From Prostheceraeus crozeri (lineage: Eukaryota; Platyhelminthes; Polycladida; Euryleptidae): a stretch of 64,000 bases of DNA. This document shows, in pieces, positions 1-11,910 of this stretch. A model generated the notes under the pieces. It was not told where the DNA came from and searched no databases. It was given only the letters and a program-made list of their open reading frames with translations. Position 1 is the stretch's first letter, and the number at the start of each line of letters is the position of its first letter. The DNA is taken from contig CAJQUW010003636.1 in assembly GCA_907163375.1 (NCBI GenBank), positions 539,027 through 603,026 of the forward strand, written 5' to 3'. The position numbers were made by a program, and so were the translations under genes.

Positions 1-171
1 TAGCTGCGATTACCATAATCTAAAAATGTCGGTGAAAGTAATGTGCTAAGACTCTGCATGTACATACAACTCACTTCAATAGAACCCAAGCTAGCTTCAA
101 ATTCATCAGCCTTAACCACTTAACAATAGAATGAAATATGCGATATATCAAATTGCCATACAAGAGATGTG

Positions 172-240
172 CGACTGTCAGGATTCGAACCTTCAACTCA
201 GGATAAGTAGACCTGTGCTATACAAACTGAGCTACGAGCC
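172..240 (-). tRNA. tRNA-like sequence (pseudo-tRNA or SINE head)
   Basis: On the minus strand an A box (TAGCTCAGTTTG, near 223-234) is followed at normal spacing by a good B box (GGTTCGAATCC, 181-191). The T-arm and D-arm stems pair poorly and no convincing seven-base anticodon loop could be drawn, so this is more likely a decayed tRNA or the head of a tRNA-derived SINE than a working tRNA gene. Confidence 0.3.
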
Positions 241-243
241 GCT

Positions 244-1418
244 TACATGCGACTGTGTCAATTGTCAGAATCCATTCCTCACCACCACACATCAGTTGTC
301 ATAACAATTATAATCAATGAATAAATAACTCGTCACAATATTATTGTGACCGCCGACATTAAGGCTGTGGATCGATTGTCCACCAAATCTTCTTAAACCA
401 TGTCGTGAATGCAATTAACAACAATGAAATTAAATAAACAATCGATCAAATCACTTGTTAGATTCGAGGTCATAAATTCAATGACCGTGTGAATTGTCCA
501 ATATCATAGCAACAACCACATTTCAAGAACAATCTCCTCAGTTCTAGAACGAACGTAGACAGTAAACAAGACGATAATGATGATATGTAATTGTATCGAT
601 ACAGTGTATATGTTTTCTGTATTACGTCGATTTTGCGCCGCAGGGAACTGGCAAGCGCAGTGGTGCTGACTTGCAAAAAGAAGCAGAAAGGAGAGGAGTT
701 CGATTTAATGCCTCCACGTCTAGAGAAATGACTTCCTTCACAGCCAGATGTCGAAATGAAGATTTGCCTTTTGGTAAGTTACAAATGTGAATTCTCATCA
801 ACATCAATTTGCGTATTGCTATAAGCGGTTTTGAGAATCCCCTTACTTGAGGGCGATTAACTGTCTCAAAATGAGTTCACGAAAATGTTGAAAACACTCG
901 AAAATACGACAAAAATGGTTTTAATCCGAGATTTTCAAAACATTTTTTTCATAATGTTGATTTTGAAGCAGAAGTAATTCGTCAACTTTCGCCGTACTAG
1001 AAGGTGATTGAGCATTAGACAGACGAATTAATGAAGCATTTTCTCGTAACATTCTATCATGGATGAGAGCATGGTGATATATCTCTCCTCGAGATACGTG
1101 TTTGCAAATTTTAACAATATCGTATACAAGGCAGATGTCACCGGATCATATGCAGATTCGGATGTAAATGTAGTATATTGCCCTCTTTGTCTGAACGTCG
1201 TGAAAAATTAAGCTTCTATGAAATTATTCACTCAAATGCTACAACCGAATCATTTACTTCACAATCTGATAATGACGTACTTGCCTTCCAAAAGACGACT
1301 TTTGCTGCCTTTATCCCAGTCAGAACGCTGAGCAAATACATTTATTCCGTACTGTTCGAGACTGTTTAGCGCGTTGTAACTGTCTTCAACTGATCCACGT
1401 ACAGTCGTGCATGCATAC
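244..1418. other. No gene recognised
   Basis: AT-rich sequence with only short open frames and no recognisable domain, splice pattern or repeat. Confidence 0.5.
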
Positions 1419-1424
1419 CTGAAC

Positions 1425-3455
1425 CAGGGTGTCTACAAGGCCTGGATATCCTGGATAAATCCTGATTTCGTCGAAATTAAAAGTTGTGAAAACGTCCTGA
1501 GCCACATTTTTAACGTTTGCAATAATGTAAACAAAATATAATTATGCTTTTCGGTGACTTAATCTTCGTTTGTGCTTTTCGATTTCATTTGATAGCGTAA
1601 ACTAATGTTCGTGTGTGTTTTTTTTCTGTTTCAGGTTACATGTGTTAATTTAAGGTTTTTTCGTATACATGAATTTTCGAACTCGGTGGGTGTCTCAGAC
1701 TTCGAAAACAGATTAGTGACTCCTATTTTGCAGTTGCATCCAATGACTATCAGTTAGTGAATCTTGTTCGTCGTAGTGTCGACGTTTCCACATCCTTGAA
1801 TTCAACTACATCATCTTCAATGAATGCTGATGCATCTTCATCGATGCACACAAGTAAAATTTCTACAATTAACCCGGAAACGAGAACGGCTCCTATTGCG
1901 GCAGCTATGAAAAAATGAAGTATATCAAAGCAGAAATAATTTGGGCCTTGGATATGGTAAAGAAACATCGTTCACAACGGTCATGTGATGATCAACAATC
2001 TATATTTCAAGTGATGTTCAAGAACCACCGTGTTGTTGACAACTTCCAAATGGCCAAAGATAAGTTAGGCTACGTTGTGACTTTCGGACTGTCTCCACAT
2101 TTTCAGAAAGAGATACTAGCCAGAGTACATACGTCCAAGGAGTTTAGCATACCTTTCGATGAGGCATTAAACAAAATTGTTCAAAGACATCAAGGACATC
2201 AAGATCTGTGGATTAGCTATTTCAACGAGCACTGGTGTTGTGGTTAGTGATTATGTAACGTCAGTATTTCTCACTCACTCGAAAGCTGAAAACATATTTG
2301 AAAGTGTCAATAAAGCATTGGATAAAATTAGTGGCTCATTTGTTGATGTCTTCAATAGATTGTTGCAAATCAGCATGGCAGTCAATCATTTCACCGAAGA
2401 TTTTCGGAAAAATTTCAGCACAAGTGTGGGAAGGAATTGCTCCAAACAGGTACATGCTCGCTACATGTCATTCGTGAGTGGAGCATTGCAGTATATGGAT
2501 TGAAAAAAGTACTTGGGATTTGTCAACTGTACTGCAAAGCATGTACTACCTTTTCAAAGATTCTCCTGCACGCAGGGCTGATTAACGGCCACACATATTG
2601 CAGATTCAACCGCATTTCCTAAGTTTTTTTGCAAATGCGGTTAGGTACAAAACAAAGATGTATGTAACAGAGCAATAGAGATTCTACCGAACATTGAGAA
2701 ATATTGCGTCGATGTGAAATCTCAACTGCATGTAGCATCATTCTCAACAGTCGTTGACGACGCAATCAATGACACATTTCCTGCAGCGAAGCTGTATTTT
2801 TTCAGCTCCGTAGCGTCTCAGTTTGAGCCATTTCTACGGCGGTTTCAACACGACAAGCCTATGATTCCATTTTCACACGGTTTTCTGATGGGCCTTGTCA
2901 CAGATAATGTACATTGAAAAGATTCGTTAAGGCATCGGTCATGCCGGAGGTGGGGACAGACGCTTCCAAAATTCTGATACGTGATCTGAATAACGATGCA
3001 AATGTGAAGGAAATATCGCAAGTGGATCTGGAATTCGGAGCCAAACGCAGTATCCCAAAGAATTCTCACCCACGCAGAATGTTGGAGTTTGGTCAAGCCC
3101 TCAAAAGGTTGAAGTGGTCAAAAAACTGTTGTGACCACTTGAAAACCAGATAAAAGCGTAATTCGTTTTATAACTGAGTGTTTGATAAATATAGCAGCAG
3201 TTTATTTTTAAACCTTTATGAGACAAAACGATTTTACGGTTATTATTAATGCTTTGGAATTAGGCGTTCTATTAGACACAAAAGAAGCAGAAAAAAGAGA
3301 AATACGAAATACCTACAGTAGTAGGTAACGGCACTGTTCAAATGGCGATGACACGAGATGGTCATTTTATGACCATCATAAAAATTTCGATAGCTCCTTG
3401 ATTTCTGCAATAACATCTCTTGGATTTGAAAATTCCTGATGTAGTAGACACCCTG
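1425..3455 (+). mobile_element. Degraded DNA transposon with 12-bp terminal inverted repeats
   Basis: The element starts CAGGGTGTCTAC (1425-1436) and ends with its exact reverse complement (3444-3455). It is flanked by the direct repeat ctgaac (1419-1424 and 3456-3461). The interior carries pieces of a transposase-like protein. The ends resemble hAT-type termini, but hAT elements normally make 8-bp duplications and only 6 bp match here, so superfamily assignment is tentative. Confidence 0.65.
1915..3150 (+). pseudogene. Transposase-like pseudogene inside the 1425-3455 element
   Basis: Plus-strand open pieces at 1915-2247, 2177-2503 and 2714-3150 lie in different frames and together resemble an animal protein family of transposon origin. 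Features seen include an early Ile-Lys-Ala-Glu-Ile-x-Trp-Ala-Leu segment, the phrase SFDEALNK-like (here IPFDEALNKIVQ), and later PAAKLYFFSSVASQFEPFL. Members I recall from other animals carry the same order of phrases in one long frame. Here the frame is interrupted several times and the final third is unclear, so the gene is dead. The assignment is from memory of the family and no catalytic triad was located. Confidence 0.5.
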
Positions 3456-3670
3456 CTGAACCGTTGACTTGAATTTTCTGAGATGTTATTATTCATACAA
3501 TATGTGCATTATTATTATTGTATTGCTAAACAGTTGAACAATTTTCTTTATTTGTAATGTACTGCACATTGTATATTGCTAGATCAATAGCGGAACAGGT
3601 ATTGACCTTTTTATCACAGTTTAGGATATCACCAAGTTATTTTGAATTTCCGTTACTGCGGTTTCAAGTT

Positions 3671-3788
3671 TTTTTTTGATGATTTAACGTCACCACTGGG
3701 GCTTAGACTGTGCTGACAGCTACGGGGCTCGACCTCTGGATTGAAAGATCGCTAGGCCAAGCACTTAAACACTGTACCACGGAGATCA
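3671..3788 (-). repeat. tRNA-derived SINE, minus strand
   Basis: Reverse complement of the family seen at 4220-4421. It has an A-box-like stretch (GTGGTACAGTGTTTAAGTGC), a B box (AGGTCGAGCCCC) and a short oligo-A end at 3671-3679. No gene is visible between the transposon end at 3461 and this SINE, nor from here to 4219. Confidence 0.6.
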
Positions 3789-4219
3789 GTTCTTTGTTTC
3801 ATTCGTTTTGCTTATGTTGCAAGGCATTGTGGTGATTTTTATAATTTATGGTGAATCCTCGTGATCCTGCATTAGTTCAATATCACAGATGTCTGTATAA
3901 GCAAACTTGTATGGTTCATTCTAGATTTTTAATATCATGCACAGTCTGTTATAGAATTTATTTACACAGAATCTCACGCTGTGTGCCATGATTTGCATGT
4001 AAGAAATACTGGCATGCATTTTTGAATTTCTGTGTCATGAAACCCTGTTTAATAGACCTATAATCCTTTCCGTATGACTCGGTGATGGCTGAATAAGGTT
4101 CGGAAGAATTGTTTTTGTTTTGACCATGACATGTTGATTTCCTTGTTTCTCATTGCAAGTTAAGTCCGAGAATTAGTGAATGAGATATCTCAACAGTGCT
4201 AATTTTCGGATTATCCCGT

Positions 4220-4421
4220 GGTCTCCGTGGCACAATGGTTAAGTGCTTGGCCTAGCGATCTTTTGGTCCAGAGGTCGAGCCCCGAAGGTGTCATTGGAAG
4301 TCGGCAGAAAGGGCATCCAGACTAAAAGTACTACAGCGCTTCATAAGTCTGACTATGTCAGCACCATCCAAGCCCCAAGTATGGGTAGTAGTGACGTAAA
4401 AGCTTCATCATTTTCATTTTG
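4220..4421 (+). repeat. tRNA-derived SINE, plus strand
   Basis: The head has an A box (GTGGCACAATGGTTAAGTGC) and B box (AGGTCGAGCCCC), followed by a tail with the phrase GACTATGTCAGCACCATCC that recurs, diverged, near 41085. The head matches the inverted copy at 3671-3788 closely. Confidence 0.65.
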
Positions 4422-6358
4422 TGTATTGACTGGAGTATCCTTCAAGGCTTTAATTCAGTTGTTGCTCTCCGCTTGAAAGGAACAGTCTATAATTGAAAAG
4501 ATGACCACTGGCTTCCCAGGATTTTTCTATATTTGCAACACTCGACATTTCGGCTTTCATCAATTTTGAGGTCGATTGCATACTGAATGAGTGAAAGGTT
4601 CCAGAACGTAAAATTCAATGATGAGGGGGATTTACAATGACACAAATGAATGACACCGGACTATTTCAAACTTCAGTCCGGTACAACACGTTGACATAGA
4701 ATGTGGTCGATTCTTCAAAGATGTTAAATGCATACTACTACTAAATGAAATGTAAGTGCCTTATCAACACCGTTAATCATTAAGGAATTACTGCATGCAG
4801 ATTGATTCGTGCGCACTGTGCACACCTGGAAGAAGTATTGCCCTCGACACGCAGGTTTCTCCATGCAATATTGTCATCCACATCATTAATCACATTCTAC
4901 CAGGTTATCTCATAAATGACAAATTTGTTCGATTCCCTCTTCAGCAATTTCACATGCCCTGCAGTTCGTTATCCATTTCTGTCGTTCAAGTTTTTGCCTT
5001 CATCGATAGCGCAAAGTTTTTTCCGCTTGATAAAGGATCGCATCTTTTGGATAATTCGATTGACTATCACAGTCTGCGACCTTGCATTCAACTCCTGACA
5101 AAGAAGGCCGAAATATCGGGTGTTTCAATTGCAAAACATATCCTGTGAAGTCAGTGACAAAGTGTTTCTATGATTAATCCAGGAATGACCCCAATGCATC
5201 AGCTGCATCAAGAGTCTATGATACCTGAGTCGACAACGTCTGTAGAGGGAGGAGGTAGAAATGCGAGGAATTTGTTGCGGCCACCCAGTGAGAAACTCCT
5301 TGTGCTAACAAAGAAGAAATGGTTGACGTGAAAAGCATGGAGTGACCCTCTTGCCGCTGATAGGCAGAATGGTCTCTGGCTGGATGACGTCAGCGATCGC
5401 CAACGATGACACGCTCAACAACCGTCAATTAAATTGAAAGACATCGTCCAATCGCACGAAACCGAAGAAAGCTGACGTCAATGTGTGAGTTTAGGCAAGC
5501 AAGTGGGACTAAAGAAGCTTGGAATTGTTCATTTTACCACACAATAAACAGCCGCATGTACACTTCTGACTTCTCAGATGCAAAAAGATCCCATTATGGA
5601 CTCTGACTCGGTTCTAATTGCTTTGTCGTACCTGAATTCATTTGGCATCCCTTTTTCTTAATTTTGGCTGGAATGAGAACATTTAAAGTCATGGATAACA
5701 GTACAGCAGAATTCGGTTAACAAATTCACAGCTATAACATTCAGCAGTTTATTTTGATGATGCTCGGACATAGTGAACTGAAGGATTGTCTAATTGAATT
5801 CATCCGGAAATCTATTGGAGAAAGTCTGTTTACCGAATTCTGCCCTGCTCGGTGATATGAAGGTATTGCTCATTTTCAAGCCATAGTGGATAGATGAAGA
5901 AGTCTCGGTTAACTTGTCATCTAAGACGTGACTGTGAAATGAGTTTCACTGCCATTCTGTGAGTTCATAAGAACGATTACCGTCCAATTAATAAACTAAC
6001 GGAATTTCGCCATCACTAAAGTCTTTGATCATTAGAAACTGACGAGTTTCTTCCTTTTCCTGACTGTACTGGAATTTTGCGGTGAAATGTCTATTTTAAC
6101 TAATGTGTGTTGCTGTCAAGGCAACGATAAGAAGAATGCGCTGTTTGAACAATAAACGGAATGTGTGGGTGGTGAAATATCCTCAAATTGCTTGGAATCC
6201 GCAGTCACTTAACAGTTACTTACACTTAATTATCCATACAATTAAGATAATGTCTTTCTAGTTTCAAATTTGAGGGTTTGCATTTTTTTCACCGCCAAGA
6301 TGTACTCGCCGCTTTATCCGGCAATTAGCCATCACTTTTCTACAAGTAGATACTTTCA
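4422..6358. other. No gene recognised
   Basis: Several short open frames exist, the longest 117 codons at 4795-5148, but that one has no recognisable domain and looks like chance. No splice-flanked coding stretch was found. Confidence 0.45.
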
Positions 6359-6417
6359 CAGGGTTCCCGCGGTCCTTTTTTTGTCCCTTCGGCTGAAAAA
6401 AATTCCGCGGAACCCTG
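6359..6417. mobile_element. Very short MITE relic, hAT-like ends
   Basis: Starts CAGGGTTCCCGCGG and ends CCGCGGAACCCTG, an imperfect inverted repeat of about 13 bp around a 30-bp core. The ends resemble those of the MITE at 9512-9684 and of a MITE type widespread in animals. Confidence 0.5.
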
Positions 6418-6533
6418 GAACCTTTTCCTCACAGTGGTGAAAAGCTCTCACTAATGTTCATTGATTCTTGAGGACGTACTACCTCCCTCATTAAATCATG
6501 ATCATTCATCAATTGTAATTGTTTATTTACGGA

Positions 6534-7250
6534 AACGAAATGTTATGCCAGCTGCAAGCGATTCAATGTATATTCCCGCACGGAATCTGTGGCTTGACTG
6601 TTAGATCTTGCAAGCGATTGTGGAACAGCTTCGGATGCAGTGATGCCCTCCAGATATGTAGCGGGAATTGATTTTGTGCCGAGTGGTTAAACAAAGAGAC
6701 GGAAGTCTCCTCGTGTGTCTCTATCTGTTCCTCGAGAGTTCGAGTAGATATACAGCTGCCAGATGAATCATCCCTATCTGACCAACGGCCTGGTGTAGTG
6801 TTGATCGGTAAGATAGGGAAGAGAATGATTATGGGCGAAGTAACCGTTCCCTGGGAAGAGAGCGTTAGGGATGCCCATAAGAGGAAAGCTGCCAAATATG
6901 AAGAACTTGCCGAAGGGATTCAGGAGCTCATACCCTTTGAAGTGGGATGCCGCTGTTTCGTTGCTCCATCTGCGGCGAAACTTCTTGTTACATCCGGTGT
7001 TAAAAGCTTCAATATCACCATGAATAATTAGAGTGCAAAGGCGGAAGAAGGTAGCAGCTTTTGTTAAGGACCTGGGTGCAACGAGCTGTGGCGGACCCAC
7101 CATCCCTTGAGATACTCAGCTTTATGGGTCGAACTCTCGGTGACGGGTGGCGCTCAGCTGATGACTCGGATCCTTTTGGGTGCTGCAGCTGCTGTTTCAC
7201 ATAACTCAACTGCCGGAAACGAAATTTTGCGCCAGCTAATTGATCGCATT
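6534..7250 (+). mobile_element. LINE-type fragment with a conserved VTVPWEE segment
   Basis: The plus-strand frame around 6780-7031 carries RPGVVLIGKIGK, then EVTVPWEESVRDAHKRK and FEVGCRCFVAPSAAKLL. The order RPD-like, LTVPWE-like and EVGCRG-like is a common C-terminal signature of animal non-LTR element proteins. Only about 80 residues remain. Similar ~35-bp stretches starting CGGAAACGAAAT lie on both sides (from about 6531 and 7213), which may be a diverged target duplication. Confidence 0.45.
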
Positions 7251-7716
7251 CGATTTTTTAAATACATCAGTTTTTTTATGAAATCAAAAGCATTTTACGA
7301 ATGAAACTAATTTCATATTGTGATGCGTGTGAAGTTGGTTACGAGCGGTTCGCAATTGGCCGACGCTCCTCTACGATTTTCTGACACCCGAATTTGTTGC
7401 AATTGAATCTTAATTGCTTGCTACTGTGTCCGAAGTCTTGTACAGTAGCATAGGGTGTAGCAGTATCGTTCAATTAATTAATCATATGCGAGATCGTGGT
7501 TTTGTAGATCGAGGTAGGGAATCTTGTGATGTTAAGATTTAATGTACTTCAGACAATCGCAATCCAGCCACTTTATTGCTCTCCTAAATCAGAGGTTGCT
7601 AAAAATGTAAGAGAAATTCAAATTCTGAATTCCAGGTTTTGACGCTAACTTCGCTGTATTTACGGCTTGATTTTCTTACTTATCTCGAGGTCATGCCACC
7701 AAGTTAGGGATAGAAC

Positions 7717-8643
7717 TAGGGATGTATCTAAAAAAATGCCGATATTTCTGTCACTGAAAATTGCATTTTTAAATGGGTATTTTTAATCACATGTAGAGAT
7801 TATCTGAAATATCAATCATTTCCCAAACCTCCGGAATCACCTGATCTTCTGCAAGAAGTGAAGTTATTTTTATCTCTTCCACTTTTGGAGAAAAAAGGCA
7901 ATCCGTGTGATTGGTGGAGCATGCATAGAAACACATACACTCACATCTACGCTGTAGCCTTGAGATATTTGAGTGCACCAAGCCTGAGCATTTACTCTGA
8001 GCGGTTGTTCAGTGAAAGAGGCAACATATTTACTGCCGTGAAAAACAGAATGGCGCCTCTAAAAGGGGAACAGCTGCTTTTTTTGCATCATAACTTGCCA
8101 AGAATAGACTTTGACTATCAGTATGAAACTTTTGTAAAAGTGGTCACTTTTTCCTCGTTTGATGATGCAGTGTCCCAAGCTAAGTTTTAAATTTGAATAT
8201 TTGAATATATTCAGAGCTAAGTTTTGAATCCTTATCCAAAGCTGTTTTGTTTCAAGACATGAATTTCGACATAAGCGTCAAGCAGTGCTGAAGGCCATTT
8301 TCAGGTAAACTACAAGTTCACAACAGAGCATCGATTGGGGTACTTTTTTCGTTTTAAGTATTAATATTGGAGCCATGTTTTGCAGTGAATACGTGAAAAA
8401 TAGAGTATCTTAACTTAAAACATTCACACGTATGGTTATGTATTGTGTGAAGAATCTATTGTCAAACGGGTGGATACTAAATGGGTTGAATAATTAGGGA
8501 CACTGTACACGCTATTGTAAATTGACTATGTTGCATGAACATCAATATCGGTAGTGCCGATATATCGGCCGGTATTTGATTTTTTTGCCGATAAATTATC
8601 GGTATCGGTTATCGGCGAAATTTCTCATATCGGCACATCCCTA
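7717..8643 (+). mobile_element. hAT deletion derivative, 927 bp, with 8-bp target duplication
   Basis: The element begins TAGGGATGTA and ends ACATCCCTA, with GCCGATAT-type subterminal motifs at both ends and several copies near the right end. It is flanked by the identical 8-mer gatagaac (7709-7716 and 8644-8651), the length diagnostic for hAT. Only the tail of a transposase is left inside, so it is non-autonomous. It sits about 180 bp upstream of a host exon at 8826, so probably in an intron. Confidence 0.88.
7795..8190 (+). pseudogene. hAT transposase C-terminal dimerisation domain remnant
   Basis: The open frame shows the hAT dimerisation signature in order: NPCDWWSMHRNTY, then LRYLSAPSLSIYSERLFSER, then a run ending NRMAPLKGEQLLFLHHNL. 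These match the NPLxWW, SERxFS and NRLxPxxxxxLLFLxxN motifs of the family. The catalytic DDE core and zinc finger are absent, removed with the rest of the element. The domain itself is uninterrupted over about 110 residues. Confidence 0.85.
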
Positions 8644-8825
8644 GATAGAACAGCCTTCTTGCAATGTCAGTAGAGAATGCGTTGGTCTTGAGCCGGAAAG
8701 AGTTAAACCCTAGGCCTTCTGCACCTGTCTACCGAAACAGTGGTGGTCATTAACCATGTGCATTTTCATGCCACAATTTCAAGAATAAAAGTCATGAAAT
8801 GAAAATTCCTGTCTTCATGTTTCAG

Positions 8826-9201
8826 CCATTGAAGTCCTCGGAGAAGTGGCCAAGAATACTTCATTTACCGATGAGGCTGTTGAAGAAGCTCGTAAAGAAA
8901 TTCTGCGCGAAGTTGAAGAGATGCAGTCGAATTATCCTTCTATTGTTCAGGACTACCTCCACGCTACAGCCTATCAGGGCACACCGATGAGTCGGACAGT
9001 CATTGGTCCATTGGAGAATGTTGAAAACATGAAAATTGCTTTCTTGAACTCATTCGCCAATCGCCTATACAGGGCTCCACGGATGGTCCTGTCATGCTCT
9101 GGCGGTGCTGATCACAACGATGTGACGGCTCTTGCAAACAAATTCTTAGGAGACATTTCGGCAATCTATGAGGAGGATATTCCTCAAGTCACGCCCTGCA
9201 G
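8826..9201 (+). CDS. Internal exon of a mitochondrial processing peptidase beta / complex III core-1 protein
   Basis: Exon of 376 bp bounded by a pyrimidine-rich acceptor (ATGTTTCAG, ending 8825) and a donor (CAG|GTGAGA, at 9202). It encodes about 125 residues of an M16-family protein: EARKEILREVEEM, then DYLHATAYQGTPMSRTVIGP, ENVENMK, and YRAPRMVLSCSGGADH to PQVTPC. In the family this is the middle of the first half, after the HxxEH zinc site, which must lie in an earlier exon. The wording APRMVL...TPCR fits UQCRC1 slightly better than PMPCB. The protein acts in the mitochondrial matrix or inner membrane. The exon has no stop or frameshift and begins and ends out of phase with codons, as a spliced exon should. 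No neighbouring exon was recognised here, so introns are long or this is a stray copy. Confidence 0.85.
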
Positions 9202-9511
9202 GTGAGATATTCCATTTCAGATGACGGAAACAGCCTCTACATGAATGTAGAAGATCAGATATGTCGATGAGAATGATAATAAAGAAGCCTTACTGCTAGC
9301 ACGCTAGTAGATGAAATCAAATTAATCTCTGATTTCGTGAGGCCATAGTCATCCAAATTTCTAGGCCTGCAAATAATTGCAGTGATCTGAGCAATTCAAC
9401 TTCCAACATTTGATGCTTGCCGTAGTCTGCACTATATTGGTAGGCATTTTGTCATTCTGTTTGATGTACTGGAAGACAGAGCTATTAACTGTGAAAAATT
9501 GTTCAGATATA

Positions 9512-9684
9512 CAGGGTCCCCGCGCAGCCCTTAAATTTAAGGGCCCCTTAAAAAGCCCTTAAATTTTGCAGTCAGCCCTTAAAAAGCCCTTAAAAAATGA
9601 CAATCACTAAAAAGCCCTTAAATTTGCCTCATCAGCCCTTAAAAAGCCCTTTAATTTGATTGTGGCTGAAGCGCGGGGACCCTG
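9512..9684. mobile_element. MITE, 173 bp, GC-rich 14-bp inverted ends
   Basis: Begins CAGGGTCCCCGCGC and ends with the exact reverse complement. It is flanked by gatata on both sides (9506-9511 and 9685-9690). The interior repeats AGCCCTTAAAAAGCCCTTAAA about four times. It resembles a widespread animal MITE type that starts CAGGGTTCCCGCGG and contains CCTTAAAAAG runs. Confidence 0.75.
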
Positions 9685-10389
9685 GATATATAGATTGTGC
9701 AAATGTGCTAAAAATATCTTGCATTCTGAGATATATTTTAGAATTAGAGATATTACGGATTGCATTCAGTAAAGCTAAATAACAAGGAACCTCCAAGTCC
9801 TCCATGTTTTCATCAAAGTAACAACGCGAGCAAATGAAGATATAAGGAAGTGCTCAATTTTCTGCAGTTTGGATGAATAGCACTTTCTTGGTTGTCGGAA
9901 TTGAAGCTGAAAACCATTGAAAAGTGTTCATGGAAGCAATAAAAGTCAAAATCGTTAATGAAAATCCTTAAAATGAGTTTCAGGGTTTTGTAGGAACTAT
10001 GTCCTATTTAATGACTGTCACAACTCCGGAAATACGGCAATTCAAACACTAGCTGAGCTCAAGCTGAAATTCTAAATTTCAATATGAAATTGCGATAATT
10101 CATCCTTCCGTTCGATATCAGAGGAGAAATAGTCACAATAATGAGATCATTTTTATGCATGTGCTGATAAGATTATTATATAGCCATCAGCTGAGAAACA
10201 TTGTTGGAATATTAAATATGGGAAATGGTTGTGTTTTGTAGAAGAAATGAGTTTTCAACAACATGGCTGCTCGGAAATGTTTTTTTACAGAATTTTCAGC
10301 CCTAGCACAGCTACGAGCCATGAACGAAGCTAGGGGCTACTCAATGAAAAAGCAATGTTGGATTACTTTACATGAACATGAGCAAAATA

Positions 10390-11030
10390 GCAACTTCTAA
10401 TCTGATTGAGTTGTCCCCATCAGAAGCCTGTTCGCACGCCTCTTGAAAGTATTAAGATTTTATTGGTCAGGGAATGTGGTGTGGGGAAGCTGATTCCAAA
10501 GCTGTGCTGTACGAACAAAAAAGCTTTTCGAGCAAGTCACAGTACATGCGCGCTCTAAGCTCATATGATAGCATATGAGTGCACTAGCTCTGCGTGTACC
10601 TCTGTAGAAGATCTTAGGTTTGGGTATGCACTGATTTACTGCAGAGCTGCTTCTACCGAAATAGTGTCTGTAGAAGAGACTGAGTGAAGCATCATCCTGC
10701 AGCTGGTTAGCGAGATTTTCACCCATGAGATTCTTGACACGTTTCTCAACCCGTTCAAGGAGGTTAAGATGTGTTTGTGGGGCGCCAGCCCACAGATGAC
10801 AACAATACTCCATCAGAGGACGAATAGTAGACTTGAAAAGATAGCAGACAGTCTGCGGTGGAAGATAGCTGCTGGCACGATAGAGACTACCAATGCGTTG
10901 AGCTGCCTGCCTGCTAATGGATTGGATGTACGGTTTCCATGACAAGTCTTTCGTAACCGACAATCCAAGGAAGGATATGGAATCTTGTTCTGACATCTTA
11001 GTGCTATGATCATCATCATCTCCTTTAAGT
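10390..11030 (-). pseudogene. LINE reverse transcriptase C-terminal fragment (CR1/jockey-like)
   Basis: The minus-strand frame reads ISFLGLSVTKDLSWKPYI, RIGSLYRASSYLPPQ, LFKSTIRPLMEYCCHLW and LLERVEKRVKNLMG, the standard thumb region of CR1/jockey-group reverse transcriptases. After a TAA at 10460 the same frame continues with NLNTFKRRANRLL, the usual end of these proteins, so that stop is a late mutation. The catalytic palm with the FADD box is missing: the copy is 5'-truncated, as is typical of LINE insertions. A run of GAT codons (Asp) marks the truncation side. Confidence 0.85.
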
Positions 11031-11910
11031 TGTGATCACTCGAGTGCAAAATACATGGAAACAAACGAAACGAAATACCGGAAATTCGGGATGGATTTGT
11101 TAAAGATGGGGTGTAAGAGCGTGTAAAGATAGTACAAAGGAGAGGGAGGTGTCAGTGACTTACCGGGAGAATCGCATGGGTGTTAGGGAGTGTCCTCATT
11201 TTGGCTGATGCATTTCTCAATGGTTTTAGAGAAGACGAACAGCAACCGTTTTTCGATCCATCGGATCCAACGAGGTAAGGATGACTTGTTGCGGTTTCAT
11301 TCAGTTACATTTCAAGTATTTCAATATTTTAGTTATTCTATATACGACCTGTTCGTTGACACCATTCTGTTTTGTCAGGTCGTTCGACATGGCGTTTTCT
11401 ACATTATCTTGTCATTAATGAAATGCTGCTTTATAATCGTCGTTACCGATTTAGGTGATTTTCAGGATTTTTCGATTTCAAGAGAATATCTCTGAACACG
11501 GGAGCATAGGTGTACGTCTACTTGATGCAGTGACACTTGGAGTACCATTCCCGGATACCTTAGGAAGTTAGCATCAGTTATTGTCAGCTATCCTCTCCTC
11601 TCAATCAGAATCCTCTTTCCAAGCCCTCCAATATCATGGCTACTCTTTTTTCAATTGTGAAATTCAACCCGCTCCAAAGAGAGCGTGACGTTGCAAAACT
11701 TGGAAAGCATTCCTTTCGTTATCCTCCGGTGTCGTTCACTTTTCATTACCATTCTCATTCATTCAGAAGGAGGAACGAGTTAAATGAAACGACGATTCGA
11801 AATATATTCAATCAAATCTATCACGGATTCGGTCAGTTCCTGCATTTAATGCGATTTAGTTCACTCCGATTTGTATGCACGATTTGCTTTGATAGAAGCA
11901 TTAGTGATGC

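Noticed and set aside
4795-5148. 117-codon open frame as a gene
   Set aside because: No domain, no promoter or splice context, and composition like the surrounding non-coding DNA.
11225-11276. Possible 45-bp exon between an acceptor-like GGTTTTAG and a donor-like GAG|GTAAGG
   Set aside because: Too short to test and its translation does not match the expected next part of the M16-family protein.
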